From Chitinophagales bacterium (lineage in GTDB: Bacteria > Bacteroidota > Bacteroidia > Chitinophagales > Chitinophagaceae), in NCBI GenBank assembly GCA_017303335.1, contig JAFLBK010000004.1, forward strand, positions 372,001 through 436,000: DNA of 64,000 bases, in the 5' to 3' direction. The translations under genes were made by a program, and so were the position numbers. Shown piece after piece: positions 1 to 8,320 of the stretch. The notes beneath the pieces are model-generated. The model was not told the DNA's origin. It made no database searches and saw only the letters and a list, made by a program, of their open reading frames with translations. The stretch's first letter is position 1, and the number at the start of each line of letters is the position of its first letter.

Positions 1-1
1 A

Positions 2-1624
2 CTCGTTTACAGCCCCGTTGTTACCACCGGGCTCAGTTCGCCGGTAGACGTAGTGAATGCCGGCGACGGCAGTAACCGGCTTTTCGTGGTACAACAGGGC
101 GGGCAGGTGAAGATCGTTTCGGGAGGCGTATTGCTTCCGGGCAATTTCCTCGATATACCCGACAGCATTTCCGGGGGCGGCGAACGGGGATTGCTGAGCA
201 TCGCATTTCATCCAAACTATGAGAGCAACCGCTATTTTTTTGTTTACTACACCAATACGGCCGGCGACCTGCGCATCACGCGTTTTCAAACACAGGCCGG
301 CAACCCGAACGCGGCAGATGAAAGTACCGGTGTAGTTATCCTCACGATACCGCACCCCACCTACTCGAACCACAACGGCGGCAAACTGAATTTCGGGGCG
401 GATGGCCATCTTTATTTCGCCACCGGCGACGGAGGCAGTGGCGGCGATCCCGATAATAATTCGCAAAACGGAAATTCACTGCTCGGCAAGATGATCCGGA
501 TCAATGTCGACAATTTCACCACACCCCCTTATTATACCATCCCGGCCGACAATCCCTATGTAACCAACCCCTCGGTGCGTGATGAAATATTTGCCATGGG
601 GCTTCGCAATCCCTGGCGCTGGAGTTTTGATAAAGAGACAAACGATATGTGGATCGCCGATGTGGGCCAGGGCGCCTGGGAAGAAGTGAACTTCCGCACG
701 CTTGCCACATCGGGCGGTATCAATTACGGCTGGCGCTGTTACGAAGGCAATGCCGCGTACAACACAAGCGGGTGCCTGCCGCAAAGCAGCTATACCGCTC
801 CCATTTTTGTATACCCGCATAACAGCGCTACCGGCGGTTTCTCCATCACCGGCGGGCATGTATACCGCGGATCGGAATACGCCGCGATGGTTGGCTATTA
901 TATCTGCGCCGATTATGTATCGGGTAAGACCTGGCTGATCAGATCCAATGGAGCCGGCGGCTGGAATACCACGCAGCAAAACGGCTTACCCGGTAACATT
1001 TCCGGGTTTGGCGAGGCGGAGAACAGTGATCTCTACGCCTTATCCCGCAATGGCTCATTGTACAAAGTAATTACCAGCACCGTACTGCCCGTAACCCTGC
1101 TCGACTTAAAAGCCACCGCGTTGAACGGGTACAACGAAATAAGCTGGCGAACTGCCAATGAACAGAATGTTTCTTTCTTCGAGATCGAATTCGGCGATGA
1201 TGGAACCAATTACACGGTTGCCGGAAGAATCAACGCCATCAATATTCCGCCTGCCAACAATTACAGTTTCCGCCACAACATATCCCTGTTCTCCCGGCTC
1301 TATTACCGGATCAAGATCACCGACAAGAATGGCAGGATTTCATATTCGGATACCGTGCAGGTAACCAAACCGGTGACCAGGTCCGTTCTGCTCTACCCTG
1401 TTCCGCTTACGGGCAATCAACTCAATCTCTATGCACAGGAACCGGTTGAATGGGTGGTGATCTGCGCAGCGGACGGCAAACAGGTTTTCCGGAAAAACAC
1501 CGCGAATGTATCCGGATTCATACCACTCGAACTGCCTCACCTGCAAACGGGCGTATACTGGGTGCGGATCAAAACCAGGAGCAATCTATTCACCGAGCGG
1601 ATCCTGGTCAACTCCCGGAGATAA
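2..1624 (+). CDS. PQQ-type sugar dehydrogenase-like secreted protein, T9SS type A tail (5' partial)
   Basis: The reading frame is open from the window edge, so the true start lies upstream; the first internal ATG-like start (position 53) falls inside the conserved fold. The main domain is a glucose/sorbosone dehydrogenase beta-propeller: visible signatures are RGLLSIAFHPNY, HNGGKLNFGADGHLYFATGDGG and GLRNPWRWSFD, typical of soluble quinoprotein or Hedgehog-interacting-like propellers that oxidise sugars in the periplasm or outside the cell. A linker and fibronectin-like stretch follow, and the last ~80 residues look like a T9SS type A sorting domain (YPVP near its start, GVYWVRI and ERILV at the end). 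The protein is therefore probably exported through T9SS and surface-anchored or released. The substrate cannot be told. It converges on the efflux operon with only 14 bp between stop codons. Confidence 0.85.
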   Translation, partial: LVYSPVVTTGLSSPVDVVNAGDGSNRLFVVQQGGQVKIVSGGVLLPGNFLDIPDSISGGGERGLLSIAFHPNYESNRYFFVYYTNTAGDLRITRFQTQAGNPNAADESTGVVILTIPHPTYSNHNGGKLNFGADGHLYFATGDGGSGGDPDNNSQNGNSLLGKMIRINVDNFTTPPYYTIPADNPYVTNPSVRDEIFAMGLRNPWRWSFDKETNDMWIADVGQGAWEEVNFRTLATSGGINYGWRCYEGNAAYNTSGCLPQSSYTAPIFVYPHNSATGGFSITGGHVYRGSEYAAMVGYYICADYVSGKTWLIRSNGAGGWNTTQQNGLPGNISGFGEAENSDLYALSRNGSLYKVITSTVLPVTLLDLKATALNGYNEISWRTANEQNVSFFEIEFGDDGTNYTVAGRINAINIPPANNYSFRHNISLFSRLYYRIKITDKNGRISYSDTVQVTKPVTRSVLLYPVPLTGNQLNLYAQEPVEWVVICAADGKQVFRKNTANVSGFIPLELPHLQTGVYWVRIKTRSNLFTERILVNSRR

Positions 1625-1638
1625 GGAACAGAAACCCG

Positions 1639-2775
1639 TTATTCCGCTTTATTCTTCAGGCTCATCAACAGCGCATAGGCATTGCGGGTAACAACGGTCG
1701 TCTTATCAAACGCTCCCAATCCTGATACGATCTCCGTTTTGCCGTTGTTCGTATTACCGGTACTTACCTCCGTCATTTCAAACTGGCGGGTTGTGCGTTG
1801 CACAAAAACGTATTGCTTATCTCCATAACGCACCACCGCTTCTTCGGGCACCGTAAGGGCCGTCGCGTTGCTTGTTTCAATCTCGGCATTGAGAAACATG
1901 CCCGGCAACAGGTCGTGGTTCACATTCTCAAAATGACAATGGATCAGCGCACTGCGGTTCTCATCCATGTTCCGGCTGATCAGTATGATCTCGGCGATAT
2001 AGATTTTGGCCGGGTCATTCACCAGGTGCGCCCGTACTTTTTGTCCCACCTTCAGGTAAGGCACATTCTTTTCAAATACTTTCAGGGCGATGTGGATATC
2101 TTCGGGGTTGATCAGTTCGAACAAAACATCCGATGGGTTCACGTACTTGCCGATATTCACTTTTACCGATGCCACGTATCCGTTGATCGGCGAAGGAATG
2201 CTTACCGAGCGGCTGATATTGGTCTCATTCAGCCCGGTTGGATTGATGCCGATCATCAGTAGTTTTTCCCGCAGGCTGTTCATGGTAACCTTTTCTACCT
2301 GGAGTTCGTTGGTCACCTGTTCGAATACTTTATCGCTGGCGGCTTTTGTCGCGTTCAGGGAACGCTGACGCTCATATTCCTTTTCGAGGTAGGTAAGTTT
2401 TGAACGGGACACCAGGTAATCCTGCTGCAACTGGATCAGCGCCTGGTCCTGCATGATGGCGATCGACTCGCCTTTACGCACATGCATGCCCGGTAACAGG
2501 TGCGTCGACTTAAGGTATCCACCGGTAGGAAAACTGATCGATACCATATTCTGCGGCGGCACATCCACCAGGCCATTGACCTTGATGGTTCCGCTCATGG
2601 TTTCCACCACGGGATGCCCGGTAAGGATCCCGGCATTTTTCATTTGCTGCTCGGTGAGCGTTACCGTATTCTCATTGACGGCGGCGGCTTCACTTTCTGT
2701 TTTGGCCTCCTGCTTTCCTTTGCAGGACAAGAAAAGGAACAGGCTGCCTGCGATGATCGTATAATGAATTCTCAT
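1639..2775 (-). CDS. RND efflux periplasmic adaptor (membrane fusion protein, CusB/CzcB-like)
   Basis: 378-residue adaptor that should bridge the inner-membrane RND pump and the outer-membrane channel in a metal efflux complex. The N-terminus is a lipoprotein signal with lipobox LFLSC, so the protein is probably tethered to a membrane. The order is: barrel-sandwich half (MVSISFPTGGYLKS, about residues 78-110), helical hairpin (about 110-165, rich in Lys/Glu/Gln), second sandwich half (SPINGYVASVKVNIGKYV), beta-barrel and membrane-proximal domain. No His-rich CusF-like metal-binding extension is present. It lies 10 bp downstream of the pump gene and is clearly co-transcribed. The metal (Cu/Ag or Co/Zn/Cd) cannot be decided from this sequence. 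Confidence 0.9.
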   Translation of the reverse strand: MRIHYTIIAGSLFLFLSCKGKQEAKTESEAAAVNENTVTLTEQQMKNAGILTGHPVVETMSGTIKVNGLVDVPPQNMVSISFPTGGYLKSTHLLPGMHVRKGESIAIMQDQALIQLQQDYLVSRSKLTYLEKEYERQRSLNATKAASDKVFEQVTNELQVEKVTMNSLREKLLMIGINPTGLNETNISRSVSIPSPINGYVASVKVNIGKYVNPSDVLFELINPEDIHIALKVFEKNVPYLKVGQKVRAHLVNDPAKIYIAEIILISRNMDENRSALIHCHFENVNHDLLPGMFLNAEIETSNATALTVPEEAVVRYGDKQYVFVQRTTRQFEMTEVSTGNTNNGKTEIVSGLGAFDKTTVVTRNAYALLMSLKNKAE

Positions 2776-2785
2776 TGTTGCTTTT

Positions 2786-5700
2786 TTAATTGTTCAGGTA
2801 AACATTCAGTTCAATCACGGTGGCGTTCCATTCGCTGACAGCATTGATGAATTCGGCACGGATGCCGATTGCCTGGTTGGTCAGAATGATCCAGTCGAGG
2901 TAACTGATGGCGCCGCTGGCAAACTGCTGGTTGGCATTATCGGCGATCAGTTTCGCCTGTGGCAACGCCGACGACGTATAGTACTTCAGCAGTTGCTCAT
3001 TCTTTTGCTTTTTCAGCAACAGGGTTTGTAAATGCGTTTCCTGTTGCTTCAGCAGCGCCTCGTATTCCGATTGCAGGGCCGAAACGGTCGACCTGCCCGC
3101 CGCGATACGGGCTTTGTTGGCCCGGTTGAACAAAGGAATATTCAATCCAAGCATGGCCGAAGAAAAACGATCGGAACCCGTATAGGTTTTGTCAACGCCA
3201 TTGATGTTCTGTATACCCGTAAAGGATTGGTTGGTATAGCCGATGCTGAACTGCGGAAGGTCCTTCGTTTTCCAGTATGCGATTTCCCGGTTCGCCGCCT
3301 CCTTTTCCTGCGCTTTTATCTTCAGGGAAGGGAACGAAGCTGCCATCGAAGCATCGGGGTCTTTGGGCAGCATGAACTGCATGCCTGTTTTCACGGGCTG
3401 GTACAGGGTGCTGGTATGCAGCAGGGCGCCGAACTGTACCTGCAGGGATTGGTAATCGGACTCCAGCAACGCAAGCTGGCTACGCACCTGCATGAGTTGT
3501 GTTTCGGCCGATGTTTTTTCGAGGATGTTCGCATCGCCGGCTTTGAAACGTTGCTGCTGCCGGTCGTTGAAAGCTGCATACAAACTGTCGGCCTGCATCA
3601 GCAACTGCTTCCTGCCCTGCAGGATAAGCATCTGGTAATACAAGCCGGTAACCTGTTTCTTCAATTCTGTTTTTACCAGCGATTCGTTGTACAGGTGTGT
3701 TTGCGTCAGCGCCTGGAAAAAAGCTTTCTGCTTTTTGTATACCACGGGGAAAGCGAAAGACTGCGAAACGCTGAAGCGGGTATCGTTCAGTGCACTGTTG
3801 ATCTTGCCATATTCCCCGATCACCGAGGTTGGCGCAAATTCATATGCCGTAGCCTCGGCGTTCTTTGCCGACAGGGTTCGGAGCGCCGCTGCCATCACCG
3901 ATGGATTTTGTTTCAGGGCAGAATCGAGGGCTGCCTCCAGTGTTATGGTCTGCTGTGCGCCTGCGGCCATCGATGCCGCAAGGGAAACAGGTAATAGGAA
4001 GAAACGCATGTTGTTTTTCTTTTTGAATTTGGGAAGTCGGGGTTTGCGGATCGGTTTTGCCAAACCGCCGTCTTTTTCGGAAAGGGTGTACAATACGGGC
4101 AATAAAAGAAGCGTGAGCAGGGTCGCCGTGATCAATCCGCCAATGACCACCGTTGCCAATGGCCGTTGTACTTCGGCGCCGGCCCCATTGCTCAACGCCA
4201 TCGGCAGAAAACCCAGCGAAGCTACGGCCGCAGTCATCAGCACCGGGCGCAGCCGGATTCTTGTTCCTTTCAGTACCCGTTCGCGAACCTGCAGCACACC
4301 GGCTGTTTTCAACTGGTTGAATTCGGTGATCAATACGATGCCGTTCAATACGGCTACGCCGAACAACGCGATAAAACCAATGCCCGCGGAGATACTGAAG
4401 GGCATACCCCGCAGCCACAGGGCGAAGATGCCGCCGATAGCGGATAGCGGGATGGCAGAAAAGATCAGCAAACCCTGCTTCATGGAGTTGAACGCGAAGT
4501 AAAGCATCAGGAATATCAGCAGCAGGGAAACCGGTACGGCGATGCTCAGTCTTTTCTTTGCCGCAACGAGGTTCTCGAACTGGCCTCCATACGTGATGTA
4601 ATAGGCCGGAGGCAATTTCACGTTGGCGCTGATCTTATCCTGCAGTTCTTTCACCACCGTTTGCACATCCTTACCGCGGACATTGAAACCAACGGTGATA
4701 CGTCGCTGAGCATTCTCACGTTGTATCTGGTTCGGACCAACCTTTATCTGTACATCGGCCACCTGCTGCAGGGGGATCTGTTCGCCGGTTGGCGTGGCGA
4801 TGAGAAGATTCTGCACATCCTTCAGGTCTTGCCGGCTCTGGTTGTTGAGCCGCACCACCAGGTCGAAGCGCCGTTCGTTCTCGAATACCTGTCCGCTGGA
4901 AGCGCCCGCGAAGGCGGATTGGATGGTTTTGTTCACATCTTCCACGGAGAGTCCGAATTGGGTAAGCGCCGCCCGGTTGTAATTGACCACGATCTGCGGC
5001 AGACCGGTAACTGTTTCCACATATAAGTCCTTGGCTCCGTCGACAGAGGCGGCGATGGCGCCGATCTTTTCCGCGTATACCGATAAACTGTCGATGTCTT
5101 CTCCGAATATCTTGCAGATCACGTCCTGCCTCCCGCCCGTCATCAACTCATTGAAACGCATCTGTACCGGGAACTGGAAACCCGCCGTGATGCCGGGTAT
5201 ATCCTCGAGCGACGTACTCATCTTTTCAGCGAGCGCATCAAATGTTTTGGCCGAGGTCCACTCCTTTTTCGGTTTCAATACCACCATCATGTCGGATGCT
5301 TCGATGGGCATGGGATCGGTAGGTATTTCGCCACTGCCGATCTTGGTGACCACTTTCTGCACTTCCGGAAATTTCTCGAGCAGTACACGGGCCGCCTGCT
5401 GCGTGGCTTTTATGGTGGTGGGCAACGAGCTGCCGGTAAGCACCCGGGTATCCACCGCGAAATCACCTTCTTCCAGCTTGGGAATGAATTCGCCGCCCAT
5501 GTTCAGCAATATGATAACCGATATCCCGAACATAAGAACGGAGGAAGCGATCATCAGTACGGGTATCTTCAACGCGACCACCAGGGAGCGTTTGTAGATG
5601 TTCTCGAGCCAGCCCATCATTTTATCGGACCAGTTCTTTTTAAAACGAACCTTCTTGCTGAGAACGATGGAACTCATCATCGGGATATAGGTGAGCGAGA

Positions 5701-7180
5701 GCAGGAAGGCGCCGGCGATGGCGAAAGCAACCGTTTGCGCCATGGGCTTGAACATCTTGCCTTCGATACCCTGCAGCGTTAGTATGGGCAGGTATACAAT
5801 GAGGATGATGATCTGCCCGAACACGGCCGCGTTCATCATCTTGCCGGCCGAGTGATTCACCTCTTCGTCCATCTGCCGCTGGTCGATGGCCATTATGCCG
5901 GCGAAATGTTTATTGTGGTGCAGCCGGTGCATCACCGCCTCTACGATGATCACCGCGCCATCGATGATAAGCCCGAAATCGAGTGCGCCCAAACTCATCA
6001 GGTTACCGCTTACGCCGAACAGGTTCATCATGATGATGGCAAAGAACATCGACAAGGGTATCACCGATGCCACGAGGATTCCTGCACGCACATTGCCCAG
6101 GAAGAGCACCAGCACGAATACCACGATCAGGGCGCCTTCGAGCAGGTTTGTTTCCACGGTGCTGATGGCGTTGTTTACCATTTTGGTGCGGTCGAGGAAG
6201 GGTTCGATGGTAACGCCTTCGGGGAGTACTTTTTCGATCGCTGCGATCTTATCCTTCACATCGTTGATCACTTTGGAGGAGTTCGCTCCCTTGAGCATCA
6301 TCACCACGGCCCCGGCCACTTCGCCTTTGTCGTTGTAACACATGGCGCCGTACCGGGTGGCCGTACCCAGTTTTACATCGGCTACATCGCGGATCGATAC
6401 CGGTGTACCATCCGGCAGCCGCCTGACCATGATGTTATTGATGTCGTCAATAGCCTTTACCAATCCTTCGCTGCGGATGAACAAAGCGGCCGGGCCTTTT
6501 TCGATATAGGCGCCCCCGGTGTTCTGGTTGTTCTTTTCCAATGCGCCGAATATGTCGGAGATGGCCAGGTTATAGGATTTGAGTTTATCGTAGTTAACCC
6601 CGATCTCGTATTGTTTTAACTGGCCGCCAAAACTGCTTACATCCGCCACACCGGGTGTGGTAAGGAGTTGACGGCGGATGATCCAGTCCTGGATAGTTCG
6701 AAGTTCCATCGCGTTGTACTTGCCTTCGTAACCAGGCCTGGGTTTTACCACATACTGGAATATCTCGCCGAGCCCGGTGGTTACAGGGCCCATGAAGGGA
6801 GTTCCCAATGAAGCGGGTATTTCATTCTGTACCTGCAACAGGCGTTCGCTTACCTGCTGGCGTGCCCAGTATACATCGGTATGGTCGTTAAACACGATGG
6901 TGACAATCGATAAGCCGAAGCGTGAAAAGGAACGCTGCTCGGTGATACCGGGTATGTTGATGGTGGCTTGTTCCACCGGGAAGGTGATGAGCCTTTCGAT
7001 ATCGGCTGCGCCCAATGAAGGCGACGAGGTGATCACGAGTACCTGGTTGTTGGTGATATCGGGCACGGCGTCGATGGGCAGTTTTTTGAGATTGTATATC
7101 CCGGCGAGCACCAATGCCAGTACCGCGATACCGACAATGAGTTTATTGCGGATCGAAAATCCAATGATCTTATTAAGCAT
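2786..7180 (-). CDS. CusA/CzcA-family heavy-metal RND pump fused to a TolC-type outer-membrane channel
   Basis: 1464 residues, against about 1040 for a normal CusA. Residues 1 to ~1045 are a complete RND permease: N-terminal helix (NKLIVGIAVLALVLAGIY), the duplicated porter domain and 12 membrane segments; the TM4 proton-relay motif is seen as ALDFGLIIDGAVIIVEAV. A basic linker (KPIRKPRLPKFKKKN) follows, then at Met-1058 (codon 4009-4007) a typical signal peptide ending in AGA|QQ and about 400 residues of TolC/CusC-like coiled-coil channel (TLEAALDSALKQNP). There is no stop between the parts, so the pump and channel are one polypeptide. Such fusions are known in Bacteroidota. The adaptor follows at 10 bp and a small conserved protein precedes. 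Confidence 0.92.
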   Translation of the reverse strand: MLNKIIGFSIRNKLIVGIAVLALVLAGIYNLKKLPIDAVPDITNNQVLVITSSPSLGAADIERLITFPVEQATINIPGITEQRSFSRFGLSIVTIVFNDHTDVYWARQQVSERLLQVQNEIPASLGTPFMGPVTTGLGEIFQYVVKPRPGYEGKYNAMELRTIQDWIIRRQLLTTPGVADVSSFGGQLKQYEIGVNYDKLKSYNLAISDIFGALEKNNQNTGGAYIEKGPAALFIRSEGLVKAIDDINNIMVRRLPDGTPVSIRDVADVKLGTATRYGAMCYNDKGEVAGAVVMMLKGANSSKVINDVKDKIAAIEKVLPEGVTIEPFLDRTKMVNNAISTVETNLLEGALIVVFVLVLFLGNVRAGILVASVIPLSMFFAIIMMNLFGVSGNLMSLGALDFGLIIDGAVIIVEAVMHRLHHNKHFAGIMAIDQRQMDEEVNHSAGKMMNAAVFGQIIILIVYLPILTLQGIEGKMFKPMAQTVAFAIAGAFLLSLTYIPMMSSIVLSKKVRFKKNWSDKMMGWLENIYKRSLVVALKIPVLMIASSVLMFGISVIILLNMGGEFIPKLEEGDFAVDTRVLTGSSLPTTIKATQQAARVLLEKFPEVQKVVTKIGSGEIPTDPMPIEASDMMVVLKPKKEWTSAKTFDALAEKMSTSLEDIPGITAGFQFPVQMRFNELMTGGRQDVICKIFGEDIDSLSVYAEKIGAIAASVDGAKDLYVETVTGLPQIVVNYNRAALTQFGLSVEDVNKTIQSAFAGASSGQVFENERRFDLVVRLNNQSRQDLKDVQNLLIATPTGEQIPLQQVADVQIKVGPNQIQRENAQRRITVGFNVRGKDVQTVVKELQDKISANVKLPPAYYITYGGQFENLVAAKKRLSIAVPVSLLLIFLMLYFAFNSMKQGLLIFSAIPLSAIGGIFALWLRGMPFSISAGIGFIALFGVAVLNGIVLITEFNQLKTAGVLQVRERVLKGTRIRLRPVLMTAAVASLGFLPMALSNGAGAEVQRPLATVVIGGLITATLLTLLLLPVLYTLSEKDGGLAKPIRKPRLPKFKKKNNMRFFLLPVSLAASMAAGAQQTITLEAALDSALKQNPSVMAAALRTLSAKNAEATAYEFAPTSVIGEYGKINSALNDTRFSVSQSFAFPVVYKKQKAFFQALTQTHLYNESLVKTELKKQVTGLYYQMLILQGRKQLLMQADSLYAAFNDRQQQRFKAGDANILEKTSAETQLMQVRSQLALLESDYQSLQVQFGALLHTSTLYQPVKTGMQFMLPKDPDASMAASFPSLKIKAQEKEAANREIAYWKTKDLPQFSIGYTNQSFTGIQNINGVDKTYTGSDRFSSAMLGLNIPLFNRANKARIAAGRSTVSALQSEYEALLKQQETHLQTLLLKKQKNEQLLKYYTSSALPQAKLIADNANQQFASGAISYLDWIILTNQAIGIRAEFINAVSEWNATVIELNVYLNN

Positions 7181-7273
7181 GGTTTTTGCTTCTTAGTGCG
7201 TTTTGTTGAAAAACGGCGTTACCGGAACAGCCTGCGCCATCCCGGACACCAATATAAAAAAAGAAAAAACGAA

Positions 7274-7654
7274 TCAGGCCATTTTCGGAGGTTGCCAGAT
7301 TTTGGCGGAATGGCTCGGCAGTATACTGTTGTTTTTAACTGCGGGATAAGAACGTTTGATAAAGAAGTCAGGTCTTTCGGCACTATAGGAGATTACCGGC
7401 GGAACCGTGAGTGCCGATGAAGAAAGACAGTCGGTCATTTTGAAGGGCAATTGCATATCCCGGTCATAATCCTTATCCCGGGGGGCATTGCTGAAATAGT
7501 GCAGAACGATAAAGTCTGCCAGCGAGATATCAGTGTTCTCGGCCTTATGCTCATAATAATGCTGTATCAGCGCCGGAACCTTGAACAGTTGGTGCAATTC
7601 GGTAGTGGCTGATACAATAACAGCGAAACTGAATATGGCGAACAGTCGTTTCAA
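7274..7654 (-). CDS. Small exported hypothetical protein, first gene of the efflux operon
   Basis: 126 residues with an N-terminal hydrophobic stretch that looks like a signal sequence (KRLFAIFSFAVIVSATT). The middle (SLADFIVLHYF, then KDYDRDMQLPFK) is reminiscent of small proteins often encoded just ahead of CusA-type pumps in Bacteroidota. I do not recognise a named domain and see no Cys/His cluster that would bind metal strongly. It is 93 bp upstream of the pump gene on the same strand and probably belongs to the same transcript. Its upstream region is shared with the divergent YceI gene and holds a perfect palindrome at 7686-7705. Confidence 0.65.
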   Translation of the reverse strand: MKRLFAIFSFAVIVSATTELHQLFKVPALIQHYYEHKAENTDISLADFIVLHYFSNAPRDKDYDRDMQLPFKMTDCLSSSALTVPPVISYSAERPDFFIKRSYPAVKNNSILPSHSAKIWQPPKMA

Positions 7655-7685
7655 GGTTACGAAGATAAAGCAAAAAGAAAGAGTC

Positions 7686-7705
7686 CGTGTAACAAAAGTT
7701 ACACG
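7686..7705. promoter_or_regulatory. Perfect 20-bp palindrome, Crp/Fnr-like operator candidate
   Basis: CGTGTAAC-AAAA-GTTACACG is a perfect 8-bp inverted repeat with a 4-bp centre. It sits between the divergent efflux operon (start 7654) and the YceI-kinase-regulator operon (start 7760). The TGTAAC-N4-GTTACA geometry resembles Crp/Fnr-family half-sites. That assignment is inference; the palindrome itself is seen directly. Confidence 0.6.
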
Positions 7706-7759
7706 ATTGCCGGGAAAAGGCTGCTAATATTAACCCTAACATACCATCCCGTATATGAA

Positions 7760-8320
7760 ATGAAGAACCTGCGAGCCTTTTTTTTCATCCTGCTGGCTTT
7801 CGCCGCAACATCTTACAGCCCTCCCTACCCGGGCGCTATTTACGTGGTGCGGAAAAGCCAGGTGGTGTTTCATTCCAATGCCAAGCTCGAACTCATCAAG
7901 GCCAGTTCATCCGATCTGAAAGGAATTATCGACGCGGAGAAGAGAACCTTCGCTTTTTCGGTCAGCATTAAATCATTCGATGGATTCAATGGCCCGCTGC
8001 AGAAAGAACATTTCAATGAGAATTACCTGGAGAGCGATAAATACGCCAACGCAACGTTTACGGGGCACATCATTGAGGAAGACGATTTCACCCGGGATGG
8101 CAATTATAACATACGGGCGAAAGGAAAATTTGTGATCCATGGTGTGGAGCAGGAACGGCTGCTGCAGGGCGACCTGGTGGTGAAAAACGGCACCATCAAA
8201 CTGGTATGCATCTTTACCGTACTGCTGTCGGAACACGATATCAAGATCCCCCGGATCGTGCACGAGAAACTGGCAGCCGAGATCAACGTTATTGTAAACG
8301 CTGAATTCACCAGGCAATGA
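7760..8320 (+). CDS. YceI-family periplasmic protein
   Basis: 186 residues. An N-terminal signal peptide (MKNLRAFFFILLAFAATSYS) is followed by a YceI lipocalin-like fold: SQVVFHSNAKLELIKASS, then FSVSIKSFDGF, the family hallmark HFNENYLESDKYANATFTG, and GKFVIHGVEQ. YceI proteins bind isoprenoid or other amphiphilic molecules in the periplasm, and several are linked to quinone-dependent electron transfer. The last four bases (ATGA) overlap the start of the sensor kinase, so translation is probably coupled. A second YceI gene lies at 15496-16050 in the cytochrome cluster; the two share the HENY/NENY-ESNKY core but are otherwise diverged. Confidence 0.88.
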   Translation: MKNLRAFFFILLAFAATSYSPPYPGAIYVVRKSQVVFHSNAKLELIKASSSDLKGIIDAEKRTFAFSVSIKSFDGFNGPLQKEHFNENYLESDKYANATFTGHIIEEDDFTRDGNYNIRAKGKFVIHGVEQERLLQGDLVVKNGTIKLVCIFTVLLSEHDIKIPRIVHEKLAAEINVIVNAEFTRQ

